From Solobacterium sp. (lineage in GTDB: Bacteria; Bacillota_I; Bacilli_A; Erysipelotrichales; Erysipelotrichaceae), in contig JAFUCL010000088.1 in NCBI GenBank assembly GCA_017459725.1, positions 1-38,952 on the forward strand: DNA of 38,952 bases, read 5' to 3'. The position numbers were made by a program, and so were the translations under genes. Below, one piece after another: positions 1-7,493 of this stretch. How positions within the stretch are numbered: position 1 is the first letter of the stretch; each line of letters starts with the position of its first letter. The notes below the pieces were generated by a model, which made no database searches, was not told the origin of the DNA, and worked only from the letters and a program-made list of their open reading frames with translations.

Positions 1-134
1 GTGTTTCCTCCGAAAACATCCGGCTTCCTTCAGATTCCATCTCACGATGGACACCCTTGCCTTCGGCTAACGCTTCCTACTGCCAAGTGCGTAGCGGACT
101 TTCACCGCCAAGCTGTTACCCATGCCAGGTGCAC
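1..134 (-). mobile_element. Group II intron, 5' part (domain I), cut by the window edge
   Basis: Read on the minus strand from about 134 downwards, the DNA begins GTGCACCTGGCATGG and continues with GGTGAAAGTCC and AAGGGTGTCCATCGTGAG. I recognise these blocks as the domain I start of bacterial group II introns that carry LtrA-type reverse transcriptases. The 5' end GTGCA is close to the usual GUGYG. The boundary lies 9 nt past the terminator of the DapA-family gene, an insertion habit known for group IIC introns. The intron-encoded protein and the 3' end would lie left of the window. The class is not assigned, the exact boundary is inferred, and no coding frame here is convincing. Confidence 0.68.
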
Positions 135-143
135 CAGAAATGA

Positions 144-187
144 AAAATACAGCCTGCGTGTCCTGAGACACATACAGGCTGTATTTT
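144..187 (-). terminator. Rho-independent terminator of the garR operon
   Basis: A perfect 13-bp inverted repeat (144-156 against 175-187) encloses a second 5-bp stem GTGTC/GACAC with loop CTGA. On the minus strand the 3' arm ends TATTTTT. It begins 8 nt after the stop codon of the DapA-family gene. Confidence 0.92.
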
Positions 188-194
188 ATTTCAT

Positions 195-1094
195 TCAGAT
201 CAGACCGGCTTCCTTCATTGCTTTGCGCATTGTTTCAAGCGCAGGTCCTTCTTCGGTAGGAAGACCCGGCAGGTACGGAACACCTGCATCTCTTCCTTCC
301 ATGCGGATCATATCCTTTGCGGCATTCGGGAAAGGAACAAGGTCCATGGAAAGACGAACCGGATTCAGTTTGAACTGTGCTTCCAGCGATCCCTTAAGAT
401 CACCTGCTACGAACTTCTCGTAGACATCACCGATCAGTTCAGGCATGAAGTTTCCGGCCGTGCATACACCGCCAGCTGCACCTACGCAAAGGCTTGCATA
501 GAGCAGCGTATCCTTACCGCCGAATACCTTGAAGTCGATATCCCGGGTTCTGCGGATGCATTCCTCGGTCAGTGTAATGTCACCGGAGGTATCCTTCATA
601 CCGACAATGTTTGCCACATCATGGGCAAGACGATCCACGAAATCCGCAGTCAGACCGTAGCCGACTCTGCCCGGATTGTTGTAGATCAGCACCGGTGTTT
701 CCGGAACTGCTTCCGCAATCATCTTGAAGTGATTGTACAGTTCTCTGACACTCGGCTTGAGGAACATCGGCTGCAGCACCGATACTGCATCAGCGCCCTT
801 GGATACAGCCATCTTTGCCAGACGGATGCACTTCTTTGTGTTGATTGCACCGATTCCGAAGTATACGGGAATTCTCTTCTTTGTCTGGTCTATGATGATT
901 TCCAGAGCACGCTCCATCTCATCTTCTTCCGCCTGGAAGAATTCACCGTTGGAACCGAAAGCAAGAATACCGTGCATACCATGGGTGATCACATATTCTG
1001 TCTGTTCCCTGAGCAGCTTTTCATCCACGTGTTCGTCTTCATCGATCGGTGTGACAATCGGGACTACCACGCCTTTCATAAAATCTGTATTCAT
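195..1094 (-). CDS. DapA-family class I lyase, candidate 5-keto-4-deoxyglucarate aldolase
   Basis: This 299-residue protein belongs to the dihydrodipicolinate synthase / N-acetylneuraminate lyase family, whose members form a Schiff base with a 2-oxo acid inside a TIM barrel. Visible family features are GSNGE at 47-51 in the place of the GTTGE loop, the catalytic Tyr in YNNPGR (Tyr138), and the Schiff-base Lys in VGMKDTSG (Lys167). The start has AGGAGGAAAG 6 nt upstream. It follows garR by 28 nt and closes the hexarate cluster, so lysine biosynthesis is unlikely. Two roles fit: aldol cleavage of 5-keto-4-deoxyglucarate to pyruvate and tartronate semialdehyde, which would feed GarR, or KdgD-type dehydration to 2-oxoglutarate semialdehyde. 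GarR next door favours cleavage; this is inference. Confidence 0.9.
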   Translation of the reverse strand: MNTDFMKGVVVPIVTPIDEDEHVDEKLLREQTEYVITHGMHGILAFGSNGEFFQAEEDEMERALEIIIDQTKKRIPVYFGIGAINTKKCIRLAKMAVSKGADAVSVLQPMFLKPSVRELYNHFKMIAEAVPETPVLIYNNPGRVGYGLTADFVDRLAHDVANIVGMKDTSGDITLTEECIRRTRDIDFKVFGGKDTLLYASLCVGAAGGVCTAGNFMPELIGDVYEKFVAGDLKGSLEAQFKLNPVRLSMDLVPFPNAAKDMIRMEGRDAGVPYLPGLPTEEGPALETMRKAMKEAGLI

Positions 1095-1122
1095 TGTTCT
1101 TTCCTCCTGCGGGTGCGGACAA

Positions 1123-2022
1123 TTAACGGCCGAGTTTGATTCCGGTCAGTTTTTCGTAATAGAGTTCGATTGCGCTGTGGTCAGCGGATCCTTCGCCATT
1201 ATTGTGCAGCCACTGGAAGACTTCCTGAACCTGTGCTGTCATCGGAACAGGTGCGCCTACACTGTGTGCCGCATCCAGAGCGTTGTTCAGATCCTTGATA
1301 TGCAGATCGATACGGAAGCCCGGCTTTGTGTTTCCTTCCAGCATCATCGGAACCTTTGCCTTCATAACGTTGCTGCCGGCAAGACCGCCCTTGATTGCTT
1401 CAAATACAAGTGCCGGATCAACACCTGTCATCTGGGCAAGTGTGAATGCTTCGGAACATGCCTGAATGTTGCAGGCAACGATGATCTGGTTGGCAAGCTT
1501 TGTTGTATTGCCGGCACCGACTTCACCGCATCTGACAACGGAAGCACCCATGACATCCAGCATCGGCTTGACTTCGTCAAACAGATCCTGCGGGCCGCCT
1601 ACCATGAAGCTAAGTGTTCCTTCAATAGCCATCGGTTCACCGCCGGATACCGGAGCGTCCAGCATGCGGATGCCCTTCTTTGCCAGTTCAGCGCTGATTT
1701 CCTTGGATGCCATCGGGTTGATGGAAGAGCAGTCAACGAAGATATTTCCTTCGGACATAACATTGATCAGACCTTCATCGCTAAGCATAACTTCCTTAAC
1801 CTGCGGGCTGTTGGGAACCATGGTGATGATTACATCACATGTTTCACCGAGTTCCCTGTTGCAGGAAGCGGCTTTTCCGCCGGCCTCCACAACCGCGTTC
1901 ATATTTTCTTCTTTTCTGTCGTAGACATGTACATCATATCCGGCTTTTACAAGGTTGATTGCCATAGGCTTGCCCATGACACCCAGGCCGATAAAACCGA
2001 TTTTTTTATCTTTGATACTCAT
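1123..2022 (-). CDS. garR: 2-hydroxy-3-oxopropionate (tartronate semialdehyde) reductase
   Basis: This 299-residue protein is a beta-hydroxyacid dehydrogenase that should reduce tartronate semialdehyde to D-glycerate with NAD(P)H in the cytoplasm. The N-terminal Rossmann motif is GFIGLGVMG (9-17). The substrate-binding DAPVSGG lies at 122-128 and the catalytic lysine is in GNTTKLANQ (Lys175). Length matches the family (about 295). The ATG is preceded by GGAGGAAAG. A 187-nt gap upstream carries a -10 TATAAT and a dyad operator, so it probably starts its own transcript with the DapA-family gene behind it. 3-hydroxyisobutyrate dehydrogenase is the near relative; the gudD/garD neighbours favour GarR. 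No glycerate kinase is seen in the window. Confidence 0.9.
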   Translation of the reverse strand: MSIKDKKIGFIGLGVMGKPMAINLVKAGYDVHVYDRKEENMNAVVEAGGKAASCNRELGETCDVIITMVPNSPQVKEVMLSDEGLINVMSEGNIFVDCSSINPMASKEISAELAKKGIRMLDAPVSGGEPMAIEGTLSFMVGGPQDLFDEVKPMLDVMGASVVRCGEVGAGNTTKLANQIIVACNIQACSEAFTLAQMTGVDPALVFEAIKGGLAGSNVMKAKVPMMLEGNTKPGFRIDLHIKDLNNALDAAHSVGAPVPMTAQVQEVFQWLHNNGEGSADHSAIELYYEKLTGIKLGR

Positions 2023-2076
2023 ACTACTTTCCTCCGTTTTCTGTTTGTATCTTTAATTAAACTTTAACAGACACCG

Positions 2077-2082
2077 ATTATA
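2077..2082 (-). promoter_or_regulatory. Predicted -10 box of the garR promoter
   Basis: On the minus strand TATAAT lies about 55 nt before the garR start codon. No good -35 hexamer stands 16-18 nt upstream, as expected for a promoter that depends on an activator bound further upstream. Confidence 0.5.
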
Positions 2083-2143
2083 AATTCTTCTGATAACCGT
2101 ATTTTATTTTCTTATTCTTGCGGATATCTGATAAAGTCTCATA

Positions 2144-2198
2144 TTCTGAAACGATCTGTTTCATCCGGATGGTTCATCCGTTTCAGACCGTTTCAGAA
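2144..2198. promoter_or_regulatory. Operator array upstream of garR (TGAAAC-N5-GTTTCA)
   Basis: TGAAACGATCTGTTTCA (2147-2163) is a 6-bp dyad with a 5-nt spacer. Two CCGTTTCA half-sites follow at 2178-2185 and 2188-2195. CGGATG-GTT-CATCCG (2166-2180) forms a small hairpin between them. The outer bases give a 10-bp perfect inverted repeat (2144-2153 with 2189-2198). There is no T-tract on the minus strand, so it is unlikely to be a gudD terminator. The same 17-bp dyad occurs at 13885. It lies about 85 nt upstream of the likely garR transcription start. Confidence 0.6.
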
Positions 2199-2209
2199 CA
2201 GTCTTTTAT

Positions 2210-3547
2210 TCAGCGCACCAGAGCCGGTTTCTTGTTGTCGAATTTCCAGCCCGGAATCAGATACTGCATTCCTACAGCGTCATTTCTTGCGCCTTTGCCG
2301 TAGCACTTGTCCATATACAGCTGATGAGCCTTCAGGATCTGCTCTCTGTCTGCTTCAATACCGAGACCCGGTTTCTTCGGCAGTTCGATGCAGCCGCCGA
2401 CAAACTGCAGCGGTTCCTTGGTCAGGCGCTCTCTGCCTTCCTGCCAGATCCAGTGGGTATCGATACCGTTCATGCGGCCCGGAATCGCAGCTGCACACTG
2501 TACAACCTGGGCGAGGGAGATATCGAAGTGGTTATTGGAATGGCAGCCCCACATCAGACCGAAGTCATTGCACAGCTGTCCTACACGCACGGAACCTTCC
2601 ATAGTCCAGAAATGAGGGTCAGCCAGCGGAATATCAACACTCTGCAGTGCAATCGTATGGCACATCTGCCGCCAGTCTGTATTGATCATGTTTGTTGCAG
2701 TGGGTATCATGGTTGCCTTACGGAATTCAGCCATTATCTCTCTGCCGGAGAAGCCGTCTTCAGCTCCGCACGGATCTTCAATGTATGCCAGCACCTTCTT
2801 CAGTTCGGGAGCCACTTCCAGTGACTGCTTCAGAGACCAGCATCCGTTGGGATCCAGGTCAACTCTGGCATTCGGGAATGCTTCCTTGATTGCCTTGACA
2901 GCCTTGACTTCCTCCCACGGATCAAGAACGCCGCCCTTGAGCTTGAAGTCTTCAAAGCCGTACTTTTCATGAGTTGCCTTTGCCAGTGCAACAATGCCTT
3001 CCGGTGTCAGTGTTTCTTCATGACGGAGTCTGTACCAGTCACAGTCACTGTCTTCTTCGGACTCATATTCAAGATCTGTCTTCTTTCTGTCGCCGACATA
3101 GAACAGATAACTCAGGAAACGTACTTTTTCTCTCTGGATGCCCTCACCCATCAGGGCAGCAGCCGGTACATCCAGCTGTTTGCCGAGAATATCAAGCAGC
3201 GGTGCTTCAATGGCTGTAACAACATGCACGCCGGTTCTGAGGTCGAATGTCTGCAGACCTCTGACATCGTCCTTGATGTGGGCGTTCAGCCATGCTCTGA
3301 CCTGATTCAGGGTATTCTTGTAATCCTGCACTCTTGTGCCTTCAACAAGATGCTTTACATCTTCCAGGGCTTTGGTGATCTTCTCGCCGCCCGGCACTTC
3401 ACCGACACCTTCAGTACCGTCGGAAGCTGTCAGGATGACAACATTTCTGGTAAAGTACGGCGCATGTGCTCCGGACAGGTTCAGTTCCATGCAGTCATGT
3501 CCGGCTACAGGATATACTTCCATTTTTTCAATAACAGGTAATGTCAT
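2210..3547 (-). CDS. gudD: Glucarate dehydratase (first of two paralogues)
   Basis: This 445-residue enolase-superfamily enzyme should dehydrate D-glucarate (and often L-idarate) to 5-keto-4-deoxy-D-glucarate. The E. coli enzyme has almost the same length. The catalytic base motif FKLKGG has Lys202/Lys204. Metal ligands sit in LDPNG (Asp232), IEDPCG (Glu257) and TNMI (Asn286), and the second base is in GCHSNNHFD (His336). All are intact. The start was set at ATG 3547 because AGAGGAAATT precedes it; an upstream in-frame extension to 3598 overlaps the previous gene and has no site. It lies 19 nt after the second gudD. Ends PALVR, like its paralogue (PCLVR). Confidence 0.93.
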   Translation of the reverse strand: MTLPVIEKMEVYPVAGHDCMELNLSGAHAPYFTRNVVILTASDGTEGVGEVPGGEKITKALEDVKHLVEGTRVQDYKNTLNQVRAWLNAHIKDDVRGLQTFDLRTGVHVVTAIEAPLLDILGKQLDVPAAALMGEGIQREKVRFLSYLFYVGDRKKTDLEYESEEDSDCDWYRLRHEETLTPEGIVALAKATHEKYGFEDFKLKGGVLDPWEEVKAVKAIKEAFPNARVDLDPNGCWSLKQSLEVAPELKKVLAYIEDPCGAEDGFSGREIMAEFRKATMIPTATNMINTDWRQMCHTIALQSVDIPLADPHFWTMEGSVRVGQLCNDFGLMWGCHSNNHFDISLAQVVQCAAAIPGRMNGIDTHWIWQEGRERLTKEPLQFVGGCIELPKKPGLGIEADREQILKAHQLYMDKCYGKGARNDAVGMQYLIPGWKFDNKKPALVR

Positions 3548-3566
3548 AATTTCCTCTTTTCTATCT

Positions 3567-4916
3567 TCATCTGACCAGACACGGTTTCTTTGCGTCATAC
3601 TTCCAGTCTTTGATCAGATACTGCATTGCCAGTGCATCATTGCGGTCATGATACGGCAGCGAATTGTAAAGTCTGTTGGCTTCGGCGATTCTGTCAAAAT
3701 CCGGATGCACACCGAGTCCCGGCGCATCGGGAATCCTGAGATATCCGTCTTTGATGACCGGAGCATCTTTCAGGAGGTTCTGTCCGTCCTGCCAGATCCA
3801 GTGTGTATCAAGCGGAGCCGGTTCTCCGGCTGCCGAAGCACCTGCCTGTGCAAAAGCAGTCAGGGTGATGTCAAAGTGATTGTTGGAATGGCTTCCCCAG
3901 GTCAGACCCCAGTCATGCAGAAGCTGCGACATTTTCACGGTGCCTTCAAAGCCCCAGAAATGCGGATCAGCCAGCACAATATCCACGGACTTCAGAGCCA
4001 GGGAATGATAGAACTGACGCCAGTCGGTCGCAATCATATTCGTGGCAACCGGGATATGCACGGCGTTTTTAAATTCCGCCATGATCTCTCTTCCGGAGAA
4101 TCCTGTTTCAGGTCCGCAGGGATCCTCTATGTAGGTCAGAATATGTTCCATGCCTCTGCAGAGGGAAACAGCTTCGGCAAGGCTCCATGCCCCGTTGGGA
4201 TCAATGTTGATCCTTGCCTCCGGGAAGGCCTTTTTCAGAGCTCTGACCGTATCCATTTCATAGCTTCCGGAGAATACACCGCCCTTCAGCTTGAAACTGC
4301 GGAAACCGTAGCGTCTCTGCAGACATGCGGCCTGGGCAACGATTTCTTCATGCGTAAGCATCTTCTCCCGTCTCATCCGGAACCATTCATCACTGCTGTC
4401 TGATTCATCGATGTAGGGAAGATCGGCTGCCTTATGGCGGTCACTGACATAGAACAGATAACCGAGCAGCTCCACGCTGTCACGCTGTGCACCTTCACCG
4501 AGAAGATCACACATCCGCATACCGAGCACCTGTCCGGCAAGATCCAGCAGTGCGCATTCGATTGCCCATTCCGACTTCACTACATACTTAAGTTTGGAAA
4601 TATCAAGGGTCTGTATGCCTTCACCGTCATCTCCTGCATCTTTCTTTGCGGCCCGGTGAATCGCGCCGAGAATACTCCTGTACTCCGTTACTTTCCTGCC
4701 GACCACAAGCGGAATGCAGGCTTCCAGGGAATCATGTGTATATTCCCCGCCGTGTATTTCGCCGATACCGGTGTGTCCGTCACTGTCGTGCAGGATCACA
4801 AGGTTTCTTGTAAACCACGGTGCGTGCGCGCCGCTCAGCGTCATAAGCATACTGTCATAACCGGCAACCGGTATGACTTCCATAGCCGTTATGAGAGGAG
4901 ATGTGAATTCTGTCAT
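3567..4916 (-). CDS. gudD: Glucarate dehydratase (second paralogue)
   Basis: This 449-residue enzyme is clearly homologous to the gene downstream along its whole length. It keeps the full active-site set: [36 protein letters not shown]. It should therefore be a working glucarate dehydratase rather than a degenerate GudX-type copy. The ATG at 4916 is chosen because GGAGGGC stands just upstream, overlapping the end of garD; the longer in-frame reading to 4958 has no site. The two copies differ around the substrate loop after the PHFW motif (TMEGSV versus GFEGTV) and in the HWIWQ region, which may reflect different epimer preference (inference). Confidence 0.93.
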   Translation of the reverse strand: MTEFTSPLITAMEVIPVAGYDSMLMTLSGAHAPWFTRNLVILHDSDGHTGIGEIHGGEYTHDSLEACIPLVVGRKVTEYRSILGAIHRAAKKDAGDDGEGIQTLDISKLKYVVKSEWAIECALLDLAGQVLGMRMCDLLGEGAQRDSVELLGYLFYVSDRHKAADLPYIDESDSSDEWFRMRREKMLTHEEIVAQAACLQRRYGFRSFKLKGGVFSGSYEMDTVRALKKAFPEARINIDPNGAWSLAEAVSLCRGMEHILTYIEDPCGPETGFSGREIMAEFKNAVHIPVATNMIATDWRQFYHSLALKSVDIVLADPHFWGFEGTVKMSQLLHDWGLTWGSHSNNHFDITLTAFAQAGASAAGEPAPLDTHWIWQDGQNLLKDAPVIKDGYLRIPDAPGLGVHPDFDRIAEANRLYNSLPYHDRNDALAMQYLIKDWKYDAKKPCLVR

Positions 4917-4927
4917 ACGCCCTCCAA

Positions 4928-6445
4928 TCACGTAATCGGTGCGGGGTTGAAAATACACAGGTCGTTATGCAGACCGTACTTTTCAGAGAACGGCTGTTTG
5001 CCTTCCGCCACCGCAATGATTTCATTAAAGAGTTCCAGACCGATCTCATCGACCGTCTTTTCTCCGGTTGCGGCAGGACCTGCATTGACGTCAATGATGT
5101 CAGGCCACTGTTCCTTCATTTCGTTTCTGGAACAGACCTTAATGACCGGGGCAGCCGCAAGGCTGTACGGAGTACCGCGTCCGGTCATGAAGACTTCAAG
5201 TCCCATTCCGCTTGCCAGCTGACAAGGTCCGCAGACCAGATCACTGGCCGGTGTAGCCGCAAAGATCAGTCCGTGCTTTGTCGGTCTTTCACCCGGTGAA
5301 AGCACTTCAACAATGGGTGCACTGCCGCTCTTGGCAATGGAGCCCATGGCTTTTTCAACGATATTGGCGAGACCGCCTTTTTTGTTTCCGGGAGTGGGAT
5401 TGGCGCTGCGGTCGACTTCTCCCTCACTGAGGTAGTTGTCATACCACTTCATCTCTGCCGCCAGCTTCCTGCCGACTTCTTCATTCACGCATCTCTCTGC
5501 CAGCAGATATACGGCATCACGCACTTCCGTCACTTCCGAGAACATCACGGTTGCGCCGCCCTTGACGAGCATATCGGATGCTTTGCCGGCAGCCGGATTC
5601 GCCGACACACCGGAGAAGGCATCGGAACCGCCGCACTGCATACCGACCAGCAGATCGGAGAGAGGCAGCTCTTCACGGCGTCTTTCATTCAGCCTGGCAA
5701 GTTTCTTTTCCGCCATTTCCATGATTGCACTGATCATGGCTTCGTAGCCCTTTTTCTCCTGCAGCACCAGGACATTGTCCGGTGTATTCAGCTCGGGATA
5801 TTCCTCACAGAAGCGCTCCACCGTGAACTTCTCACAGCCCAGCGCCACCAGCATGAATTCACCGCCAAAGTTGGGATGCAGCGCAATGTTGCGGATAATT
5901 CTCTGCGGTATCACTGCTTCGGGAGCGTTGATAGCCACACCGCATCCGTACGGATGGGTTACTGCCACAACATCATCCACATGGGGATACTTCGGCAGCA
6001 GTTCTCTTCTGATTCTGTCCACAGCTTTGTTCAGCACACCGGCAGCACACTGCACGGTGGTATTGATACCGAGCAGATTTCTCGTTCCGCCGGGCCCGCC
6101 GTTCGGATTCCTGTATCCCATCCATGTCTTCACCGGAGGATCCGGAAGTTTGCTGTCCAGATTCACTGCAAACGTCATATGATCCACATCCGGAGGTGCC
6201 GGAAGTTCCAGCATGAACTCGTTGATCCAGTCTCCTTTGCGGATCGGCTGCAGTGCATATCCGAGCGTTACACCGTAGCGGATCACCGGAGCTCCCTGCG
6301 GAATGTCACAGAGTGCCGTCTTGTGCGCCTGCGGAATATCGGTGTTTGTAACGACACCCGGCAGAATCTCAGTGCCTGCAGGAAGATCATGGACTGCTAT
6401 GGCAACATTATCGTTTTCATTCAGTTTCACACACAGTCTTGTCAT
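4928..6445 (-). CDS. garD: Galactarate dehydratase
   Basis: This 505-residue protein of the UxaA/GarD family dehydrates meso-galactarate to 5-keto-4-deoxyglucarate. An N-terminal SAF domain (about 1-80, VAIAVHDLPAG) is followed by the large dehydratase domain. Landmark motifs shared with E. coli GarD are GGPGGTRN, THPYGCGVAINAP, GMQCGGSDAFSG, VMFSEVTEVRDA, RSANPTPGNKKGGL and the C-terminal LHNDLCIFNPAP. The length is close to the 523 residues of E. coli GarD, and resemblance is stronger to GarD than to altronate dehydratase. The start has CAGGAG 6 nt upstream. A TATAAT at 6463-6468 could give it an internal promoter after the structured spacer upstream. Confidence 0.94.
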   Translation of the reverse strand: MTRLCVKLNENDNVAIAVHDLPAGTEILPGVVTNTDIPQAHKTALCDIPQGAPVIRYGVTLGYALQPIRKGDWINEFMLELPAPPDVDHMTFAVNLDSKLPDPPVKTWMGYRNPNGGPGGTRNLLGINTTVQCAAGVLNKAVDRIRRELLPKYPHVDDVVAVTHPYGCGVAINAPEAVIPQRIIRNIALHPNFGGEFMLVALGCEKFTVERFCEEYPELNTPDNVLVLQEKKGYEAMISAIMEMAEKKLARLNERRREELPLSDLLVGMQCGGSDAFSGVSANPAAGKASDMLVKGGATVMFSEVTEVRDAVYLLAERCVNEEVGRKLAAEMKWYDNYLSEGEVDRSANPTPGNKKGGLANIVEKAMGSIAKSGSAPIVEVLSPGERPTKHGLIFAATPASDLVCGPCQLASGMGLEVFMTGRGTPYSLAAAPVIKVCSRNEMKEQWPDIIDVNAGPAATGEKTVDEIGLELFNEIIAVAEGKQPFSEKYGLHNDLCIFNPAPIT

Positions 6446-6480
6446 AGTGTTCTCCTGTAACCATTATACGTTCTGAATAA

Positions 6481-6553
6481 AACCGGCAGACATCAGGATT
6501 ACCCGCATTTCCTTACAGGAATGTGTCCGGGGAAATCCCTGCCTGCCGGCTTG
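6481..6553 (-). terminator. Branched terminator-like structure between the hydrolase gene and garD
   Basis: CCGGCAG (6483-6489) pairs with CTGCCGG (6543-6549). On the minus strand the 3' arm is followed by TTTTATT, as in a terminator. The 53-nt loop holds further pairing: CAGGATT with AATCCCTG and CATTTCC with GGAATG, each with a bulge. The loop is much longer than in the simple terminators elsewhere in the window. It may attenuate read-through from the transporter/hydrolase genes into garD. Confidence 0.55.
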
Positions 6554-6561
6554 TTGTCGGG

Positions 6562-7467
6562 TTACTCTACGTTCGGAACAGTCGGCTTGAAGTCAGGATA
6601 CTTCTCAGGCCATGCTGCCATAACATCTTCAGCGCGGTTGATCATCATGTCATGCCAGCTGTAGTCTGTCACGAACCATGTGTAGTCGTTCAGATCTTCC
6701 GGCATGTTTTCATCAACATTCGTCTGGTTCAGATGTGAAGACATGTTGATATCAACAGGCAGTTTGGACATTTCGATGCAGTCGCTGACAAAGCGGAATG
6801 CAACTTCCGGTGTGACTTTTTCGCTTTCCATCATCGGGTTGCCCGGCTTCATTGTGCCTGTACCCATACCGCCGTGTACTGCACAGAGATATGTCTTGCC
6901 TGTCTCTTCATCTGTATCCTCGAAGAAGAAGGATGTGCAGCCAAGGGTATGTCCCGGTGTCAGTCTTGTCTTGATGGTGAAGCGTCCAAATTTAATCGGT
7001 TCATCATCGGAATAGAAGTTTGTTGTTTCGTAAGGAAGCACAGGCATCGGGAAATCATCCTCTGCCTTCTCCAGATGCATAGCTTCGTCTTCCTTGGACA
7101 GCCAGATCTCGCAGTTTTCCTTGCCGCCGGCCAGTTCCTGAATCAGACGTGCACCCTGGGAATGATCACCATGCCAGTGTGTCAGCAGAATCTTCTTGAT
7201 ATCTGTCGGCTTGTAACCGAGTTCATAGATATTCTTGACAAGCAGATACAGTGTCTTTTCATAACCTGTATCGATCAGCATCAGACCTTCACCGCTGTCC
7301 AGCAGATAAGATGCGACGTCATCGTTGCCGCCGATGTTCCAAACATGCGGAGCTACTCTGTAGCAAGGCTCGATGTGTTCCCACAGATTTCCCTTTTTCC
7401 AGTCACGGATAGCGTTGCCCATGCGGAATTTAGGCTTTTTGTAACCGAATCTCTTTGTTTCAGTCAT
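6562..7467 (-). CDS. Metallo-beta-lactamase-fold hydrolase of the hexarate cluster
   Basis: This 301-residue MBL-fold protein carries the metal site THWHGDH (near 104-110) and a downstream TPGHT motif. The usual Asp-containing AGD element is replaced by AVHGGMG. It lies 26 nt after the transporter gene and upstream of garD, so it is probably part of the sugar-diacid pathway. No E. coli or Bacillus glucarate operon that I know has a member of this family. A lactonase opening glucaro- or galactarolactones would fit the pathway and the fold, since AHL lactonases share it. That is inference only; thioesterase or glyoxalase II-type activity cannot be excluded. There is no signal peptide. Start supported by TTGGAGG 10 nt upstream. 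Confidence 0.8.
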   Translation of the reverse strand: MTETKRFGYKKPKFRMGNAIRDWKKGNLWEHIEPCYRVAPHVWNIGGNDDVASYLLDSGEGLMLIDTGYEKTLYLLVKNIYELGYKPTDIKKILLTHWHGDHSQGARLIQELAGGKENCEIWLSKEDEAMHLEKAEDDFPMPVLPYETTNFYSDDEPIKFGRFTIKTRLTPGHTLGCTSFFFEDTDEETGKTYLCAVHGGMGTGTMKPGNPMMESEKVTPEVAFRFVSDCIEMSKLPVDINMSSHLNQTNVDENMPEDLNDYTWFVTDYSWHDMMINRAEDVMAAWPEKYPDFKPTVPNVE

Positions 7468-7493
7468 GATAATTTATCCTCCAATTATTGTTA

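Noticed and set aside
1..423. 140-residue plus-strand frame at the left edge
   Set aside because: It crosses the intron, the terminator and the antisense of the DapA-family gene, with no coding character.
733..2067. 444-residue plus-strand reading frame
   Set aside because: It is antisense to garR and the DapA-family gene, has no family resemblance, and its composition is that of a shadow frame.
2147..2163. Reading the TGAAAC dyad as a catabolite-responsive element (cre)
   Set aside because: The central CG of cre is off by one base and the dyad is 17 bp with an N5 spacer instead of the 14-bp cre.
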